The notes under the pieces were generated by a model. The model did no database searches. It saw only the letters and a list, made by a program, of their open reading frames with translations, and was not told where the DNA came from. Source: XYA12-FULL-58-9 sp001798605 (GTDB lineage Bacteria > Myxococcota > XYA12-FULL-58-9). From it: a stretch of DNA of 11,175 bases. Made by a program: the position numbers and the translations under genes. Within the stretch, counting starts at the first letter, position 1; every line of letters begins with the position of its first letter. Location: contig DAINMX010000220.1 in the NCBI GenBank assembly GCA_036736205.1, positions 1 to 11,175 of the forward strand, given 5' to 3'. Shown one piece after another: positions 9,085-11,175 of this stretch.

Positions 9085-9105
9085 GCGCAAAACAGGAGAA
9101 TTGAG

Positions 9106-9285
9106 ATGGCCGTACCAAAGAAACGCAAGTCCCACTCGAGGACCCGTTTGCAGCGCTCCCATGATGCGCTTGTGCCCAAGGCGTGGGTGACTTGCCCGCA
9201 ATGCCGCGAGCCCATGACCTTGCATCATATCTGTCAGGCATGCGGTTTCTACCGCAGCCGCGAGGTCGTGGCACAAGAGGGTTGA
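9106..9285 (+). CDS. rpmF: 50S ribosomal protein L32 (zinc-ribbon form)
   Basis: A 59-residue protein of the large ribosomal subunit. It starts AVPKKRKSHSR after Met, the diagnostic bL32 N-terminus, and contains two CxxC pairs (C30/C33 and C43/C46) forming the zinc ribbon, so this is the zinc-binding (C+) form. A strong binding site AGGAG (9094-9098) lies seven bases before the ATG. Length is typical. It is very probably co-transcribed with yceD, 21 bases upstream. The usual next genes plsX and fabH are absent here: about 220 bases without a clear gene precede dprA. Confidence 0.97.
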   Translation: MAVPKKRKSHSRTRLQRSHDALVPKAWVTCPQCREPMTLHHICQACGFYRSREVVAQEG

Positions 9286-9506
9286 TTGCACCTCTGCGGC
9301 AGCGCTGGTCATCGTGCAAAGCGTTGACCTGATATCTCAGTTCGGTCCATCAACGCCGTTGTGTCGTGTTGCTTCGTGAGCGCGAGTCGTTTCAGAATAT
9401 TTGATGGCTGGTCGAATCGTCAAGGCGTGTGTCAATACAAGACACCGCGACACTTTGTGCCAAACCCCGTTGAATGATTTTGCCCTGTTAGGAGCTGGCA
9501 CGCCGT

Positions 9507-10343
9507 GTGAATTGCGTCGGTGTCATGGCCTTGCACAAGCCCGCACTCGACAGGTCAGGCAAACGCGCAATTCTGGCGCTGCGTGAAGCGGCAGGGCCCG
9601 AGCTGCCGCTCGCGGCCGAGGCATTGCGTGAGCATCCAGATCCCGCGGATCTGATACGCACCGGCCCTTGGCTTGCGGGGCCCCGGCATTGGGCGGCAGC
9701 CGACAGGCAATTGCGCATGCTCGAGCTTCGCAACATCACCGTGGTTCCGGTGTGGCAATTTCCCGCGACGCTCGGGAGGTTGCATCCTCTGCCCATGGTG
9801 CTGTTTGTGCGGGGTAACACCCAGCTCCTGCAACAAGAGGCGGTCTCAATCGTGGGTGCCCGCGCGGCATCACGCTCTGCCCAAGAGTGGGCCATGGCGC
9901 GTGCGGCGCAGCTCGCCCGTGCGGGCACGCTGGTGGTATCGGGGGGGGCGCGCGGCATCGATGCGGCAGCGCACTGGGGCGCACTGCGCGCCGGCGGTGT
10001 CACCCTGGCGTATCTCGGAGTGTCGGCGGATCGAATCTATCCGTTGACCAATCGCCGTCTGTTCGAAGTGATTCTCGATCGTGGCGGTGCCCTGGTGAGT
10101 GAGCATCCGCCTGGCGCACCCACATACAAGGGCGCACATGCGTTGCGAAACAGATTCATCGCCGCACACGCATCATACGTGGTCATCGTCGAAGCCACCG
10201 AGGGTTCCGGCTCATTGGGGACCGCGCGGTGGGCCAATCGCTACGGCGTTCCTGTCAAGGTCTCACCTCTGTCGGTTGGACAAAAACGGGATGGTATCAG
10301 CTGGCTGATGCGCAAAGGCTGGGCGTCAATGTGGGACGAATGA
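9507..10343 (+). CDS. dprA: Short DprA/Smf-type DNA-processing protein
   Basis: DprA binds single-stranded DNA and loads RecA during natural transformation and recombination. This 278-residue protein has the Rossmann-like DprA core: VSIVGARAASRS (113-124), VVSGGARGIDAAAH (143-156), DRIYPLTNRRLF (175-186), ALVSEHPPG (195-203), RNRFIAA (214-220) and VEATEGSGSLGTA (228-240). The core is somewhat divergent: the phenylalanine-proline before RNR is replaced by HAL, and the usual VPG after the last strand reads VSP (251-253 region). There is no C-terminal winged-helix (DprA_WH) domain, so it is shorter than the typical 350-380 residues. The GTG start has AGGAG at 9490-9494, a long 12-base spacing; an ATG at 9525 would lose six residues. 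An eight-G tract at 9941-9948 lies in the SGG motif. It seems to be transcribed alone. Confidence 0.85.
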   Translation: MNCVGVMALHKPALDRSGKRAILALREAAGPELPLAAEALREHPDPADLIRTGPWLAGPRHWAAADRQLRMLELRNITVVPVWQFPATLGRLHPLPMVLFVRGNTQLLQQEAVSIVGARAASRSAQEWAMARAAQLARAGTLVVSGGARGIDAAAHWGALRAGGVTLAYLGVSADRIYPLTNRRLFEVILDRGGALVSEHPPGAPTYKGAHALRNRFIAAHASYVVIVEATEGSGSLGTARWANRYGVPVKVSPLSVGQKRDGISWLMRKGWASMWDE

Positions 10344-10380
10344 ACCGAAACAGTAGGTAACCGGCGTCCTCCATCGGTTC
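10342..10380 (+). terminator. Inverted repeat after dprA
   Basis: GAACCGA (10342-10348, overlapping the dprA stop) can pair with TCGGTTC (10374-10380) across 25 bases. It could act as a weak terminator or as a structured element upstream of the rubrerythrin gene. No T-run follows. Confidence 0.3.
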
Positions 10381-10458
10381 GCAAAATGTCGGCCGTGTGG
10401 GTGGATTTGGCGAAGAGGGTGCTTATATTGCCGACCAGTGTGAATCATGAAACCCATC

Positions 10459-10465
10459 AAGGAGG
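10459..10465 (+). promoter_or_regulatory. Very strong ribosome binding site of the rubrerythrin gene
   Basis: AAGGAGG is a full Shine-Dalgarno match, seven bases before the ATG at 10473. It fixes this start over the in-frame ATG at 10386 and suggests high translation. A TATATT at 10424-10429 could be a -10 box, but no convincing -35 box is at the right distance. Confidence 0.8.
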
Positions 10466-10472
10466 AATCCAT

Positions 10473-10892
10473 ATGGCAAATCTCAAGGGCAGCAAGACCC
10501 ACGACAATTTGAAGGCCGCCTTCGCAGGGGAGTCGCAAGCTAATCGCCGTTATCTCTACTTCGCAAAGGTTGCGGACGTGGAAGGCTATCCGGAGGTCGC
10601 TTCGAACTTCCGCGAGACCGCTGAAGGCGAAACCGGTCACGCCCATGGTCATCTGGATTACATCAAGCAGGTGGGTGATCCGGCGACGGGTCTGCCGCTT
10701 GGGGACACGGAGGCCAACCTCAAAGCCGCAATTGCTGGTGAGACCCACGAGTACACCGACATGTATCCTGGCATGGCCAAGACTGCCCGCAGTGAAGGCT
10801 TTGCCGAGATCGCCGACTGGTTTGAGACCCTCGCAAAAGCCGAGAAGTCCCACGCTGGTCGTTTCGAGAAGATGCTCGGCACCATCGGTTGA
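10473..10892 (+). CDS. Rubrerythrin family protein lacking the rubredoxin domain
   Basis: A 139-residue four-helix-bundle diiron protein. Rubrerythrins reduce hydrogen peroxide in the cytoplasm using electrons from a redox partner. Ligand motifs are all visible: E20 in the first helix (GESQANRRY), E53 and H56 (ExxH) in the second, E90 and E93 (GETHEY) in the third, and E124 and H127 (ExxH) in the fourth. The protein stops after the bundle, so the C-terminal rubredoxin domain with CxxC pairs found in classical rubrerythrin is missing and electrons must come from elsewhere. The gene for an Fe-S protein begins 103 bases downstream, a likely partner. The start follows from the strong binding site. 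No Fur, PerR or OxyR site could be recognised upstream. Confidence 0.95.
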   Translation: MANLKGSKTHDNLKAAFAGESQANRRYLYFAKVADVEGYPEVASNFRETAEGETGHAHGHLDYIKQVGDPATGLPLGDTEANLKAAIAGETHEYTDMYPGMAKTARSEGFAEIADWFETLAKAEKSHAGRFEKMLGTIG

Positions 10893-10983
10893 GGCCCCAT
10901 TGGAGTGGGCTGTGATCGTGATACAGAAGTCGATTCGAGAGTGTCGGCTGGACATCGATCATGGCCACTCCAAATAGTTTGGC

Positions 10984-10990
10984 GAGGTGA
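10984..10990 (+). promoter_or_regulatory. Ribosome binding site deciding the Fe-S protein start
   Basis: GAGGTGA ends five bases before the GTG at 10996. The other in-frame GTG, at 10987, lies inside this motif and has no site of its own; an in-frame TAG at 10975 blocks anything further upstream. Confidence 0.5.
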
Positions 10991-10995
10991 AGACC

Positions 10996-11175
10996 GTGTC
11001 AGACAATCGCAACATCTCCTATCAACCAACCGACGGCATCTCTTACGATCCCGAGGAGGACCTCTACTGGGACAAGAGTGCTCTGGAAAAGGAGACAACC
11101 CGGGTATTTGAGGTGTGCAACGGCTGTCGTATGTGCTTCAAGTACTGCGACCCCTTTCCCGACCTCTTCTCCATC
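10996..11175 (+). CDS. Heterodisulfide reductase-related Fe-S protein (3' partial)
   Basis: Only the first 60 residues are present; the frame runs off the window. It shows an acidic, aromatic N-terminal region (DPEEDLYWD at 18-26), then RVFEVCNGCRMCFKYCDPFP with cysteines C41, C44, C47 and C51 in CxxCxxCxxxC spacing, a [4Fe-4S] motif. The context around it (RVFEVCNGCR, then a DPFPDLF-type sequence) matches, from memory, the start of the GlpC/HdrD-like CCG-domain Fe-S proteins that accompany one-domain rubrerythrins in proteobacteria, often followed by a DUF3501 gene. It probably passes electrons to the rubrerythrin, directly or through a chain. The GTG at 10996 is chosen from the binding site; 10987 would add three residues. 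Confidence in the Fe-S assignment is high, in the exact family moderate. Confidence 0.85.
   Translation, partial: MSDNRNISYQPTDGISYDPEEDLYWDKSALEKETTRVFEVCNGCRMCFKYCDPFPDLFSI

Noticed and set aside
9286..9506. Possible gene, promoter or terminator between rpmF and dprA
   Set aside because: TTGCAC (9286) and GTGCAA (9314) and a GTGTC/GACAC pair (9429-9445) form only short stems without T-runs; TTGACC at 9324 has no -10 box at a suitable distance; no small frame has coding character.
10326..10955. 209-codon open frame opposite the rubrerythrin gene
   Set aside because: It is antisense to a gene with all diiron ligands and a perfect ribosome binding site.
10893..10983. Terminator between the rubrerythrin and Fe-S protein genes
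   Set aside because: A GCCCCA/TGGGC pairing just after the stop is short and imperfect and lacks a T-run; the genes may well be co-transcribed.

Overview
The window is about 11.2 kb of a gene-dense bacterial chromosome of moderately high GC (roughly 58-60% by eye). It carries ten protein genes, the first and last cut by the window edges. I saw no tRNA, rRNA, CRISPR array, insertion sequence or phage gene. The gene content (a tilS-ftsH-folP cluster, YceD-L32, a short DprA, a CotH/VTC/DUF4956 cluster, and a rubrerythrin beside an Fe-S protein), frequent GTG starts and GC content suggest a deltaproteobacterial-type lineage (Myxococcota, Desulfobacterota or Bradymonadota). This placement is an inference with low to moderate confidence.

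Region 1 (2-4053, + strand) is a tightly coupled operon of four genes that overlap at each junction. They are: the C-terminal part of a CotH-kinase-like protein with an EF-hand-like loop and a right-handed beta-helix tail; an unrecognised single-pass membrane protein; a VTC-domain (polyphosphate polymerase type, triphosphate tunnel fold) protein; and a DUF4956 multi-pass membrane protein. Families like these recur together in bacteria, but to my knowledge the group has no settled biochemical role. This is the best candidate here for a poorly described system. A reasonable picture is a cytosolic nucleotide-using polymerase joined to a membrane partner and an envelope or exported effector.

Region 2 (4082-8362, - strand) converges on region 1 and is a housekeeping cluster transcribed tilS -> ftsH -> folP. 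It covers tRNA-Ile2 lysidine formation, the membrane AAA+ protease FtsH and dihydropteroate synthase. A short GC-rich inverted repeat lies between the convergent ends (4054-4075).

Region 3 (8363-9285) is a divergent intergenic region followed by yceD (DUF177) and rpmF (ribosomal protein L32) on the + strand. A recognisable sigma70-like promoter (8480-8509) precedes them, and a perfect small hairpin (8519-8535) sits in the leader.

Region 4 (9507-11175, + strand) holds a short DprA/Smf-type protein, then a one-domain rubrerythrin with a very strong ribosome binding site. Last comes the start of an Fe-S protein with a CxxCxxCxxxC motif, probably the redox partner encoded with the rubrerythrin. 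The usual plsX-fabH genes do not follow rpmF.
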